Assembly (NCBI GenBank): GCA_011009095.1
Contig: VTPC01090556.1
Coordinates: 51,509-115,508, forward strand
From: Ignelater luminosus
Taxonomy: Eukaryota > Arthropoda > Insecta > Coleoptera > Elateridae
Direction: 5' to 3'
DNA length: 64,000 nt
The notes below the pieces were generated by a model. That model saw only the letters and a list, made by a program, of their open reading frames with translations. It was not told the DNA's origin and did no database searches. Positions 13,547 to 24,340 of this stretch are shown here, in pieces; the stretch's first letter is position 1; the number at the start of each line of letters is the position of its first letter. The position numbers and the translations under genes are program-made.

Positions 13547-13996
13547 ATCACTAACTACTAACACTCATCGAGACTCTACTGCCACCAACACCGGGAGTCG
13601 CGCTCTAGCACTTAGGAACAATTATGATTTTCTTTCGTTTCCTTGTTTATTATTACGCCTGCTATAATTTTTGGGCTCAATTTTTTTAATTGCTAATTTA
13701 AAGTAAAGCTTTATTGCCATGAATTTAATTGTCACAACAGTTGTATTTCTCAAAATGAATCTAGTTAATATTAAAAGCAATTAGATTTTATAGTGTTGGT
13801 CCTTGATCTTTTACAGGCCAGCACGCTACAGAACAATTGAACACTATTTAAACTTCAATTTAAATTTGCCTTTTAAAAATAACACTTCGTAGGGCAAATT
13901 GTCATTATTTAGATACCTACCAATTTAAATTTCACAGTAAATAAAATAGCACTAGCGTTTTTCATCCTAGAGTTACTGAACACTATTAGACTTTGT
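13546..13996 (-). repeat. Dispersed repeat, inverted copy of 63193-63640
   Basis: About 450 bp that reappear almost unchanged, in inverted orientation, at 63193-63640. It contains several AGTGTT/AACACT motifs. It begins where mariner copy 1 breaks off, and its homology to the 63-kb copy stops at a TA (13996-13997) where the second mariner copy starts. In the 63-kb copy the sequence continues past that TA, so the mariner seems to have inserted here. No coding frame is present. Confidence 0.8.
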
Positions 13997-14102
13997 AAAG
14001 GGTTTTCTAATAAGAGGTGTTATTTTGATATTCAAAGAAAAGTGCCATTTTTTAATATAAATGATCGGATGTTTATTTCATTATAAAGAGGAAGGTATGC
14101 CG

Positions 14103-15170
14103 TTAATAGTGGAAAATAACATCAGGCAAATGACCACCACGACCACGCTTACAGGACAAATATCCTTTTCATGAAATTTTCCATAACCAAATCGCAAAGT
14201 GGCTGCCCTATGTCCTCGATAGCCTCACGAATTCCATCTTTGAGGTCTTGAATCGACGCTGGGCTGTTGGCGTAGACCTTCTCTTTCACGTGGCCCCAAA
14301 GAAAGAAGTCGCAAGGTGTTAAATCACAAGATCTCGGTGGCCAATTGTGATCACNNNNNNNNNNCTCTTCGAGAGATAACACGGTCCGGAAACTTTTTCC
14401 GTAAAAGATCAATGGTTTCGTTGCTTGTGTGGCACGTAGCGCCGTCTTGTTGAAAGTAAACGTTGTCCAGATCAATACCATCCAATTCCGGCCATAAAAA
14501 ATCGTTAATCATCTCTCGATAGCGCAATCCAGTCACCGTAACTGTTGCTCCAGCCTCATTTTCGAAAAAGTAAGGTCCAATGACTCCGCCGGACCATAAA
14601 CCGCACCAAACAGTCACACGTTGAGGATAGAGAGACTTTTCAACAATAACTCTTGGATTTTCTGAGCCCCAGATCCGACAATTTTGCTTGTTGACGAAGC
14701 CACCGAGGTGGAAATGGGCCTCATCACTCAAGATGATTTTTCGATGGAATTCTGGATCATTTTCATGCATTTCAACGACCCAATCAGCAAAGACACGACG
14801 TTGTTAACTGGACTTTATAAGCCTTAAGACCCAAATCTTTATGCAAAATACGGTGTAATGACGTTTGTGGAATGGCTAATTCCAAAGAACGACGAGGAAT
14901 GGACAAACCTGGGTTTTCTTTAACACTTTCGGCTACAACAGCAATATTCTCGGCTGTTCTTGAGCGACGTGCACGGGTTTTATTCTTCACATCACTAACT
15001 TGTCCCAAGAGCTCGAATTTTTTCACCAATTTCTGTATTGCGGTCCGACAAGGTGCTTCACGGTGACCCAAAAATGTTCGAGTTTTACGAACCGTCTCTG
15101 CCAAATTTTCACCATTTTTATAGTGAATTTTAATAATTTCAATGCGTTGTTGAAGCGTGTATCGTTCCAT
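14103..15170 (-). pseudogene. Tc1/mariner-type transposase (DUF4817 plus DDE), frameshifted
   Basis: The start ATG complementary to 15168-15170 gives MERYTLQQRIEIIKIHY, an N-terminal helix-turn-helix of the DUF4817 type, followed by HREAPCRTAIQKL and SIPRRSLELAIPQTS (second HTH). The frame breaks near 14800-14815: after YKVQLT a short deletion with frameshift removes a few codons, and the protein resumes as QRRVFADWVVEMHEND. The catalytic domain shows ILSDEAHFHLGG (Asp 1), YFQQDGATCH (Asp 2) and, beyond the N gap, RSCDLTPCDFF (Asp 3). The visible spacing between Asp 2 and Asp 3 is at least 40 residues, longer than the 34 of mariner and closer to DD41D-type elements, though the gap prevents an exact count. 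A 1-bp insertion near 14159 shifts the C-terminus. Non-functional as assembled. Confidence 0.8.
14355..14364. other. Assembly gap (10 N)
   Basis: Ten Ns inside the transposase gene. The bases just left of it, ending gatcac, are the same as those where the truncated copy at 13198-13546 ends, which suggests a difficult repeat junction. Confidence 0.99.
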
Positions 15171-15284
15171 ATTTATTAATGGCGTAGTTTCTACTTGTCA
15201 AATGTCAAAAAATGATAGCTTCAAAAGTGACATCTACCGAAATAGCGGGCTATTCAAAATAACACCTCTTTTTGGAAAACCCTT

Positions 15285-15656
15285 TACAAAATATTTAAGC
15301 AATTCTAAGAGTTATTTAGTTTTGACCAGTTTTTCGTCATTTTTGACCAGTGTGCGTTTGTTTGTGGTAATTCATATTTTTTTAAGATAGAAATAAAGAA
15401 AAAAAATATTATATTTTCAATTTCAAGTAATGATAATAAAACATAGAGAGCGAGAGCATCTTCCTCACTACATGAATATTTAGAATTATTATTAGTACAT
15501 AGTACAGTTCAATTATTGAATTTAGACCCATTTAGGATTATTCTGAGTGTACAAGTTCACCAAAACCTTAAATCTTCTATTTCTCTTGAACCCATATGCT
15601 TTCTGTATTATGGTAGTAAAGGTAAAGAATTGATTCCATCCTTTTAGTTTGTTTCT
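15285..15656. other. Short unassigned stretch
   Basis: AT-rich; no frame, terminal repeat or RNA gene seen apart from the flanking TA of the mariner element. Confidence 0.4.
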
Positions 15657-15905
15657 TTAATATTCACTTTTATAACTTTTTGGATATTTAACTGTTATAA
15701 GTTCCCAAGAGACCCCTAGAAAACGTGACTTTAGGAATTTAAAGACTTCATGAAAATTGGTATCGGGATGTAGTCTTAAAACACAAAGTGAGATTATTTT
15801 TGGAACAGATCTCACTTCTTGCTTAGTGTCATTACTCCTGCCGACAACAGCCAGCTTCTTCTTATTGCATCTTGAAATAGCAATTTTATAATATTCGATT
15901 AACAA
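15657..15905 (-). pseudogene. Possible retrotransposon ORF1/gag-like fragment
   Basis: An 82-codon minus-strand frame. Its second half (SLCVLRLHPDTNFHEVFKFL, then KSRFLGVSWELITVKYPKSY) resembles the small RRM-like domain in ORF1 or zinc-finger-associated proteins of insect retroelements, where a pattern of the type VSRLxPxTxxxxVxxxLKxxF is followed by LxSKxPxxYSSF. The expected continuation is not seen, because a stop follows directly. No CCHC knuckle is visible. The match is from general familiarity with this family and is weak. It could also be chance. Confidence 0.35.
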
Positions 15906-16563
15906 TTCATTTGCAAACGCAAGTTGCCAATAGTTATATCTTTCTGTTCGAGAACGAAATTAAAAGCCTTCATACCAACTCTCTCGGGTAAATTCACGTC
16001 GTTCTTGATTTGTACTTTCGCTGTTTGTCCAGTTTGGACGATCAGATCCACTTGTTTTCGTCATGATTGCATTACAGCATGTAACCTTGCTTGCAATATC
16101 ATTTTTCTAGTTGAAATTTAATTTTGCACAGATACAATGATGGCAGGTGAAACAAGATTTTCACAAAAGATCATTTACAACTCTTGATTTACATCTTTTA
16201 CAAGCTTGTGTTTCCATTGTTAACAGTTAAGCTTAAGAAATTTGGAAACTGGAGTTTTTGACGAATATCTAGACGCCACAGGTTATTCTGAAGAAAAAGA
16301 AACATCAATTTCCAGAAATAAGCAACTTCTTTAAGTCAGCTTCTTTACTATATTTTGCCGTTTCCGAAATTCTAGTGTTAAGTCACCATCGAAACAATGA
16401 TGTCAGTTTTGCACAGTTACCACAACGTTGAGTAGATGGGGTCGAGCCTATTATACCAGAATCTTTTTTGTGCTGATGTGCCCGCTCTTCTTACTTCTTC
16501 TTACTATATGTTCTTCTTTTCAGAGGTAGCAGTTCCACAAGCAGTTCCGATTATTTCTAACAA
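15906..16563. other. Unassigned stretch
   Basis: The minus strand at 15950-16120 is rather open and may be an extension of the ORF1-like fragment, but it has stops and no motif. Nothing else was recognised. Confidence 0.35.
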
Positions 16564-16670
16564 ATTAATTGGAAGGGCACTGAAAGTACTTTTTTTTCAA
16601 AACCGGTTTTGGCGGCTAAGCCATTCTCAGTGGCTGGCAGTGAGTGCTTTTCAGTACCCTTCCAATTAAT
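16564..16670. mobile_element. Small palindromic MITE (107 bp)
   Basis: Terminal inverted repeats: the left arm reads ATTAATTGGAAGGGCACTG, and the right arm, on the other strand, reads ATTAATTGGAAGGGTACTG. The similarity continues inward for about 10 bp more. The short core contains aaccggttttgg. Outer bases ATTAATT may be the target site rather than part of the element. No coding capacity; the autonomous partner is unknown. Confidence 0.6.
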
Positions 16671-17831
16671 ATCATTATTCATTACCTTACACTATGTATC
16701 GTATACAACGAATTTCTAACAAAGTTTGCAAAAGCTTTTTCAAAATATTCATATTTTGTACTGTATAGGAACTTGGTGACATTTCACAGTAGAAAGCTAA
16801 CACTTTCACTGCTTTACTAGAATTATGTGTGTCTATATAGTTTTCTTGTAATTCTTTGATTCTCGTTTATCTTAGATTTTAGTTTATATCAAGAGAAAGC
16901 TGTTGTTGCAAATTGTAAATGTACTTCTATATAATGGACTGTGTAATTGAATAGAAAAAAAATACTCGTGAATTGTAAATGTAAAACACGTTTATTTAAA
17001 TGTGAATTGTTGACACGTCTAAGCGTGTCTGTATTCGACAGCTGTCGCTGTGGAAGAGAGCGAGGGTTGCTATTACATTCCTTGCGCACCCTTTACTTCT
17101 ATGTTCGGCCGTCCTCGACAATCATCGTAAATCAATACAAATGTAATATTCTCTTAACAGCTGTGATACAATAAAGTAAAAGCTATTACCTTTTTTCTAA
17201 TAATGTATTTTCACTCGCTATCACCTTAACAAATTTAAATTCACTGAGCGAGTCTGATCAGTAAGGTGATGATAACGCATGAATTAATTAATTTATGAAT
17301 ACTCCGACGCACAGTGAGCCAGTAGAATAGTAAAAGTGACCAAAAGTCAAAATCCGCATTGATCCATGATATAATTATTATTCCATTTAAAACCTTTGAA
17401 AGTAGTTATAACAACAATATTTTGTTGATTTCATTATTTTTGTATCACTTATAATAAGATTAAGTAAAAACATATATTGAAATTTCTGTTCATATCTTTT
17501 CACTTTATTGTTGATATATTCAAGTTTTATATTATTTTTCGAATTTCTAGTATATTAATATATTGTGAAAAGGTCAGGAATAAACAATATATTATATAAA
17601 ATGGGAGAAAGCAACAATAAACTAAGATATATTACATTCTTTTTGTTTTATCACGAGCATACTAGTCATATCTACTCACTTCTGATTTACCATTCTCCGA
17701 GATTCTACAAGGGAAACTTTAATGGTATCTACTGCGTACAGCATGTATTTTAAGGAAAAGTTGCTACTTTTTGCTCATTTTGCTATATATCATAAACACA
17801 CATGTGTAAACAAATCACCGCCCACATTTAA
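16671..17831. other. Unassigned AT-rich stretch
   Basis: The CpG-containing part at 17010-17130 gives a short open frame on each strand, but neither looks protein-like. Nothing else was recognised. Confidence 0.4.
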
Positions 17832-18047
17832 AGTTCTATACCGATCCCACAAGAAGTAAAAGATTTACTTGCTATTCCCGACTTAAACAGTTCTAACTTC
17901 AATAAAGATCATAATGCAGAAGAATTAGAAGAAGAAACTGTAAATTTAGGAATTTTAGACACCTTTATTCATTTAGATGATCTTCAATCGTCAGAAGAAG
18001 AAATAAATATTGAAACACGCAGCAAAGTAAAACATAAATTAAGTTAA
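17832..18047 (+). CDS. Open, acidic coding-like fragment without start codon
   Basis: From just after a TAA (17829-17831) to a TAA at 18045-18047 there are 71 sense codons with no internal stop and no ATG. The translation contains IPIPQEVKDLLAIPDL and then a Glu/Asp-rich stretch (NAEELEEETVNLG and SSEEEINIE), ending with basic residues. The composition looks more like a protein than the surrounding AT-rich DNA. It could be an exon or the tail of a transposon protein, and it lies directly next to the SINE-like sequence. I do not recognise a family and the call is tentative. Confidence 0.25.
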   Translation, partial: SSIPIPQEVKDLLAIPDLNSSNFNKDHNAEELEEETVNLGILDTFIHLDDLQSSEEEINIETRSKVKHKLS

Positions 18048-18235
18048 AGTTTAGTTTCTCTGATTCTAAGGTTGTGATAGGCAAGGGGAACGTTAAAAAA
18101 GCATCCCGTTTCGTGGGATGAAAGAGGACACACGCTAAAACAGCACCCCACAACAAGGGATCTGGAATCGAACTGCAACCTCCGCGTTGTAGATCCTGGA
18201 AACTACAATATTCGTAAGTTATAATTGTAGTTGTT
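18048..18235 (-). mobile_element. tRNA-like SINE (minus strand)
   Basis: On the minus strand the sequence has ACGCGGAGGTTGCAGTTCG followed by ATTCCAGATCC. This contains a good RNA polymerase III B-box (AGTTCGATTCC, complement of 18164-18174) in a tRNA-like T-arm context. A GC-richer, tRNA-unrelated body follows (complement of about 18060-18150) with inverted pieces such as CATCCCACGAAACGGGATG. A clear A-box and target duplications were not found, so the borders are approximate. A SINE fits better than a tRNA gene because no cloverleaf can be closed. Confidence 0.5.
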
Positions 18236-18379
18236 TTAGTTCAAAAGTCAAATTTTTATTTATTGTCTATCGGGGCTCATTATTCCAAATTTTATAATTC
18301 TCATGTTACAATTTTCTCGAATCAGAAATCAAACCAAATACAAAGTTTCAGCATAATTAGAGCTCTTTTAACATTTTCA

Positions 18380-18805
18380 GCGGCCATTTTAAATTTCCCA
18401 TTTTCAATTTCTAAAGTCTTTTTAACGACATCAGCGACTACAAGTACCAAATTTGGTCACTTTTTAGTTTTCTGGCCTACTGCGCGCATTGAAAAAAATT
18501 GTTTATATTTCTTTTATTCTCCATATTAAATCCGCCATTTTGAATAATCTATAAAAATTTTTTTACATCAAAAACAGAAATTACCGGCTAGAAAATCACT
18601 ATAAACTAGTTTTTAATTGTATCAAACTATCTATTTGTAATATTTTGGCGCCATATTAAATCCGCCATTTTGAATATTTCATAAAAATGATTTACCTTAG
18701 AAACAAAAATTATGGACTAAACCAATTTTCAAGTATATCGAACTATTTTTGTAATCTTTAGACGCTATATTGAATCAGCCATTTTTTAAAATATCGATTT
18801 TGATA
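18380..18805 (+). repeat. Diverged tandem repeat, unit about 115-140 bp
   Basis: The core CCATATTAAATCCGCCATTT recurs at 18521 and 18651, with weaker forms at about 18380 (cggccattttaaatt) and 18764 (gctatattgaatcagcca). After each core come similar blocks: ataaaaat-rich sequence, then cagaaattaccgg/caaaaattatgg, then caaactat/cgaactat and tttgtaat. The spacings are about 140, 130 and 114 bp. The repeat is old and imperfect and makes an incidental 88-codon open frame. Confidence 0.65.
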
Positions 18806-19220
18806 TCAGAAATGAAATCAACGATGCCGAAAACCTTATATAAATGTGTCATTGCTAGATATTTTATGTGTTTTACGAGATATAGCATTTTGGCCACTTT
18901 TACTGGTCTCCTGGCCCACTGTGCGACGTCTTGGTATAACTTAAAGATTTATTCATCCACGTGTGGACATATGCATATCACAAACAAAACAAGACAGAAG
19001 AGCAAATTGCAAACACATGTTCAACCAGACGAGCGTCAATGCAATGCGTAGCATACACCGATTTGTAAAATGAACTCGACCGAACAGTTTTGTGTTTCTG
19101 CACTGCCTTCTCTAACTGATACATTTTTACAAGGGTATCTTTAAAGGCTTTTATAATATTATTTTTTTAATAATATAGAGTACATTTTACAGAGGTTTAC
19201 AGGAATTTCACAGAAACTTC
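18806..19220. other. Unassigned stretch after the tandem repeat
   Basis: The phrase at 18885-18925 (tggccacttttactggtct, then cctggcccactgtgcg) resembles the one at 18458-18487, so the repeat may extend this far in a worn form. No gene seen. Confidence 0.35.
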
Positions 19221-19250
19221 TAATATAATAATAATAATAATCGCCTTTAT
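19221..19250 (-). repeat. (TAA)n plus conserved LINE-type 3' end
   Basis: A TAA run followed by tcgcctttat. On the minus strand this is ATAAAGGCGA followed by a TTA run, the same kind of 3' terminus as at 48552-48575 and similar to 24341-24370. It is probably the 3' end of a 5'-truncated LINE whose body lies to the right but is not recognisable. Confidence 0.45.
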
Positions 19251-21674
19251 AATTTATAATTTACAACTACTACAAAATCTATAAATTCCGATTCTACCTA
19301 TAAAAAAATTACATAATCTTGAAAAGTCTAAACAGGTCCAGCTCAAGGCAAACTCCGAATTCTGGATTTAATTTTTCAGAGCTTAAGAACCATTTGACTT
19401 TTATAAAAATACAATGACTTTTATCAATCTGCATCAGAAAGTATTTTCAGTAGTAGAAAATTACATCTACAATACTTACTTTTAAAAATAAGGAAACTTA
19501 ACTGTCGACGTAACCCTTACGAAGCACGAAAGGTTTGATAGCAAACGAAAAATATTGCTGGGAAGCCAGTCGCTGCAGAAGTTGATCCTTTATTGATATT
19601 AACATTTTGTATCTTTTCTATGATGCATACCGTCATGGACATACAATATGCTTAAGCCATTCGGCCATTTAAGTTGTTTCATTGTAATATTAATTACTGA
19701 GAATAAGAAATACAAAAGAATTGTAAATTGAAAATAAATAAAAATATGAACATTTAAAATTCTTTGACGTTTTCCTTCCTAATAGAAGTACAAAAAAAAC
19801 AATTACTAGTTAATGTAGATTATAATCTTACAATTCATATGGTAGATTAATGAACGTTCTTTAGTAACGGATGAATTCTAAAGCGTTTCTGCTTTATTTG
19901 TTTTTATTAAAACAATTTGTGAAAATTACTTTTTCTTTTGAACCGTCTCAAATTCTACCTAATCCGACAAGCATTAGTTACTTTGCTGTTTGTTATTAAA
20001 TTCTGTAAAATTAATTACGTTTTCTTTATCACAATTTATTTAATATGAAAATATGTGTTTTGAGGTTAGTAATAATCAAATAATGTCCGTTTACCCAGAT
20101 TATGAAGATTAAATAGAGAATTATATCAACTAAGTTATGATCAAAATTAATATCTAAGCGCGTCTAATAAATAAAGTGGTGTATAACAAAATTTATTAAA
20201 ACATTGATGAACCTATTAAAACTTTTCCTTGATAATTCTGCTTTCACCACAATATTAACAAATAAGTAAGTACAAAAGTCATAAGGGAATTAAGAGCTTA
20301 GAAATGTAAAGGTATACGAACAGTCAGTGTTTTTGTAACTAAGGAAACAACCCACTGTTTCGTGAATTCGAATGTAATGCTGAAACTTTGAGTATACTTT
20401 CGCTGTTTTCATTGTTTCAATACGTTATAGTGTTATAAACATGAATACATCTGTTGAATAATAATATAAGAAAAAATAATCATAATTTGGTACTTGCAAT
20501 AATAACATATCACTCCCTTTTTATTTATATAAAATTAGAATTAAATTATGTTGAAATAATAAAAAAATTTTTTATAAATAGTAACTATTATTAACTCACA
20601 TGGTTCGTGTCAATAAATTAGTTTGTTAAAAAAAAGGTTATTGTAATTAATTACAGATAAGATTTCAAACTACCCGATCTTCATGACAATCAAAATTCTT
20701 CAAAGTTACGATTTTAATCTTTCTAATTAGTTATTCATAGAAAGAAAATCTTTTGCATGGTTTAGCAAAACAATCTAGAGATAAGAATCCATAACAATCA
20801 TTGAAATATGAATAGAGAATTATATTTTTCGGATCGGTAAGCAATATCTATATAGAGATATTTATGGTATATCGGTTCTTGCATATTAGTTTTTATTGTA
20901 TCACAATATTTTTGACTGTTATATTTAGAATATGCTGATCTATAAATATAACTTTCCGTTTTGTTTATCATAAAAATAACACAATTGATTTTAAATTACA
21001 TTTTATAGAAGGTCAAAAGCTGCAATATAACTTTTTATGCCACAGAGGTGAAAGCCCTAGTTGCGTAAAGATGCAAGACATCTTTCTTGTTATATCAGAA
21101 AACATCAGGTGCTCGTCGCTTCTACTTCAATTATTGCTCTAAAAAGAAAAGTACGAGTTATATCAGGATGATAACAATTGTAATGCAGATGTAACTATTA
21201 AAAAGGTTTAAAGGTTAATTATATAAGAGCCGTGTTTTTGAATACTTCTTATGTATTGCTAATTAAAAATTAGTTAATTCTGCGTGTTTTCAATAAAACC
21301 ATCATGTTCATATATTTTTCTCTATTCTCCTTTAACTGCAGTGGGTATTATTTCAAATAAAACAATATATTAATTCAATCTAATTTCAGTTGAACGAGAC
21401 TAAATCCAGTTAGTTGTCTTGAGTAAAGAATGATGAGAATGAAGCAACATTTAGAAACTAAGAGAATTAAACATTACATTTAATTAGTCTTATCAGTGCA
21501 ACGCAACGTTGTACTTAGCTTAGAAATTATTGACTTTTCATAATAACTAACTGGCTTTCTTTAAAGTATTCTGAAACTGAGGAAGAAGAATTTAAACCTT
21601 TATCAATTCTCAAGGTTGTTTTAGTAAGAACTGTTTCTTACTTAAATAAATTGTATATAATAAGCTTTAACAGG
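19251..21674. other. AT-rich stretch without recognisable gene
   Basis: Very AT-rich. I see no frame with protein character, no terminal repeats and no RNA gene. Confidence 0.5.
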
Positions 21675-22839
21675 CCGTTTAGGCCCATTGCTGGGTGATC
21701 TTCCTCCATTCCTTCCTATCTTTTGCTCTGCATCTCCAGTTTCGACTTTAGGTCTTCTAGTAACACCTCTCTCCACTTAGTTCTTGGTCTCCTCTGTGCT
21801 CCTTCTGGTGTTTTCCATCCTATATCCTTCACTGTTCTGTTGCTGTCCAGCCTTTCCAGGTGTCCTACCCATTATAAGCACCGTGCCCTTATGAAGTCTG
21901 AAATAACTGGCTTATTGTACATCTAGTATAATTCTTCATTACATCTCCTTTCCCACCCTTCCTCTGTTTTTCTTCCTCCATATATTCTCCGCAAGATTTT
22001 CCTTTCCCAGATTTCTAAGTTTTGTTGATTTTTTTTGTTCATCACCCATCCAATTGTATGTTATCGTTGGTCTTAAGACAGTTTCATATATTCTAACCTT
22101 GGTTTTCCTTGCTACTGCGCATCTATTTCCCTTTGCTATTCTGAAATTAATTTCTACTTTTTCGTTACATCTATTATCTATTAGAACCCGCAGGTACGTG
22201 AAACTTTCCACTCCTTCGAAGACTATATTTTGATTTTCTATTTGTATCCTGCTTTCAACTCTACAGTGCTTTTGGTTTTTATTTCCATGTATTTAGTTTT
22301 CTCCACATTTACTTCTAAACCTATTTTCTTTTCGGATATTATGAAACATCTTGTGATACTTTCCAATTCTGTCCTATTTCTAGCTAGTAAGGCCACATCG
22401 TCTGCATACGCAAGACAATGTGACCCTTAGTAAATAAATTTTCTTTTGTAATTAGTAATTTTACTTTCCCTTATTATTTTCTTTTTTGACAAGATTAAAC
22501 AGAATAGTAGGCAATGGGTCACTTTGTCTTAGGCCTCTCTTTACTTCAAAATCTTCTGTTAATCTCCCGTTTACTTTAACCGTGCATACAACATATATTT
22601 TCTAGTGTCATAGTGATTAGCTTTATGAACTACTCCGGTACTTCAAATTTATTTAATATTTCTATAAGTTTCCTTCTAAACACTACGTAAGCAGCTATCT
22701 GGTATTCATAGCAACCTATCAGGATTTGCTTTAATGTGAACACTTGGTCTGTAGTCGATCTATTTTTTCGAAAGCCGCCCTGATATTTCCCCATTAATTC
22801 TTCAGCATTTCTTTCTAATCTTCTTTTAAAAAAACACAT
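21675..22839 (-). pseudogene. RTE-like LINE reverse transcriptase remnant
   Basis: Minus-strand remnant of a non-LTR polymerase in several frames. From 5' to 3': YQGGFRKNRSTTDQVFTLKQ (fingers region, complement of about 22700-22800); DFEVKRGLRQSDPLPTILFN (complement of about 22490-22550); AYADDVALLARNRTE, the YADD catalytic box (about 22365-22410); SFTYLRVLIDN and RKTKVRIYETVLRPTITYN (21990-22210); and near the end HLERLDSNRTVKD and RRPRTKWREVLLEDL (21720-21850). The order and phrases are those of RTE/craniofacial-development-protein-like elements of insects. Stops and frameshifts separate the pieces, a segment after the fingers motif is missing, and no endonuclease remains. It is dead and 5' truncated. 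Confidence 0.8.
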
Positions 22840-24030
22840 AAATTATAACTTATAATTATTTGCATTCAATATATGAACTGTGTTGCAAAAATAATTTTTT
22901 TTCATTTTTCCTATACCTTCTTTGCCACTCCTTCTAAGGTCAAACAAACCAAAAAAAAGTTATTGCTTAAGGGAACTGTTCTTAAGCTATGGCAGCTATG
23001 GTAGCCTGGTCAGAATTGACTATGTCAATTGTAACGGTAAGATTTAGATGCCCTGTTACTATTAAGACCGTACAAGAGATCAAAGATCAAGGTCAAAGGC
23101 GACGGAGTTCAAACTAAAATTCAAGTTAAAATCTTGTCTCAGGTTTCAAACTCAGCAAAATTCGAGACACAATTAAAGAAGAAAAAGTTCAATAATCACG
23201 CGATGAACTTATAGCCAAGACTAAACAGACTTAAGACAAGATTCCTACACTTAGGTCAAATCAAAATTTAAAACATCTGCATTCTGGGAAATTATTATCT
23301 TCATTGTTCCCTTAATATTAGGATTTTTAGGAAAAGGTAGACTAAACAATGCCTTTTGAATTACAGCGCGTTACCATGCAGGCAGGTACTCCTTCTACAT
23401 TGATCACATTGTTGGTGCGGAATGATTTGGAACTCACTTGTTTTCATTTTGCGTCTACCCTACATTAATAAATTTGTACAGATGTTAGTTCGATATTCCA
23501 AACAGTAAATAACCGAGGATACAGTAATACCATACATGACTTTAAACAAAGAAATTGTTTATCTCACCACATAAATACAACGGGGAATTAATTAACACAG
23601 TATATTTCGTCCAATCTATTTATTTTAAAGAGCTTAACTAACAAGAAAATTAGGATCTACTATTTTAATTTAAAATGTTTATTTTAACAAATTTAATATA
23701 AATCCGCAAGGGAGCATTTCTCTTCGTAAAAGTTATTTGTGCAACAGATTTTCAATTCATTTCTCACAGAACATACGGGCAATAATAAGCATATTGTGCA
23801 GCTAATTAATACGGAAAATGCTTTCCGCACTTGTTGCATACTATACTTTTTCTACGACCAACCTGTGTATAATTTTGTCCACCCGGTAGGATTTACCTAG
23901 GCGCTTAAGCGTATTGACCATTTACCGTAGTAAAGTCAAATAGCAGCAGGAGAAACCTAAAGACAGAAGTGGAAAATCCGCATAATTTTTGTAGGGAAAT
24001 AAATTGAAATAATCATTAAAAAATAAAATA
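22840..24030. other. Unassigned stretch
   Basis: Somewhat less AT-rich at 22990-23300, with many short direct repeats of the kind aaggtcaaa/gatcaaagatc. No motif of a known family and no RNA gene seen. Confidence 0.4.
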
Positions 24031-24132
24031 CTTCTATACAAGTGTGCGCTGTCACGCCGTATTTAAGGTGTGAGGCCGAAATTTGAAGCACGAGGTCGAG
24101 CGCCTGAAAAGCGACAGCGTACGTGTATGGAA
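24031..24132. repeat. Small foldback (hairpin) repeat
   Basis: The left arm at 24031-24054 contains ctatacaagtgtgcgctgtc. The right arm at 24111-24132, on the other strand, reads ccatacacgtacgctgtcgc. The 56-bp loop is unusually GC- and CpG-rich (gaggccgaaatttgaagcac, then gaggtcgagcgcc) against AT-rich flanks. It is probably a tiny MITE or a structured fragment of a larger repeat. Confidence 0.45.
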
Positions 24133-24340
24133 CAAAATTGTTTGTAATCGCGTACACAAAATAAGAAAAAAAATTAATTTACTGTAAGTTTTGAGGTTAA
24201 CTTTGGCAGATGTCAAGTTTGGTACCTAAATGGGCAAACTTATATATTCAGTAATATTTGCACTAATGGGAAAGTTGTAGATTGAGCCGTCAGGCGAGTT
24301 CTACAATTGCATGTTAACATGTGTTGCATACACTATTTTC

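Larger units (their letters stand above)
13998..15284 (-). mobile_element. DUF4817-type Tc1/mariner element with internal gap
   Basis: Terminal inverted repeats of about 30 bp start AAGGGTTTTCTAATAAGAGG on the left and, read on the other strand, AAGGGTTTTCCAAAAAGAGG on the right, each bordered by TA (13996-13997 and 15285-15286). The interior encodes a transposase on the minus strand. Ten Ns at 14355-14364 interrupt it. The left half is inserted in the dispersed repeat at 13546-13996, but the right flank does not continue that repeat, so the two halves may come from different copies joined at the gap. Confidence 0.8.

Noticed and set aside
18048..18235. A functional tRNA gene
   Set aside because: A B-box is present but the acceptor and anticodon stems cannot be paired; a SINE head fits better.
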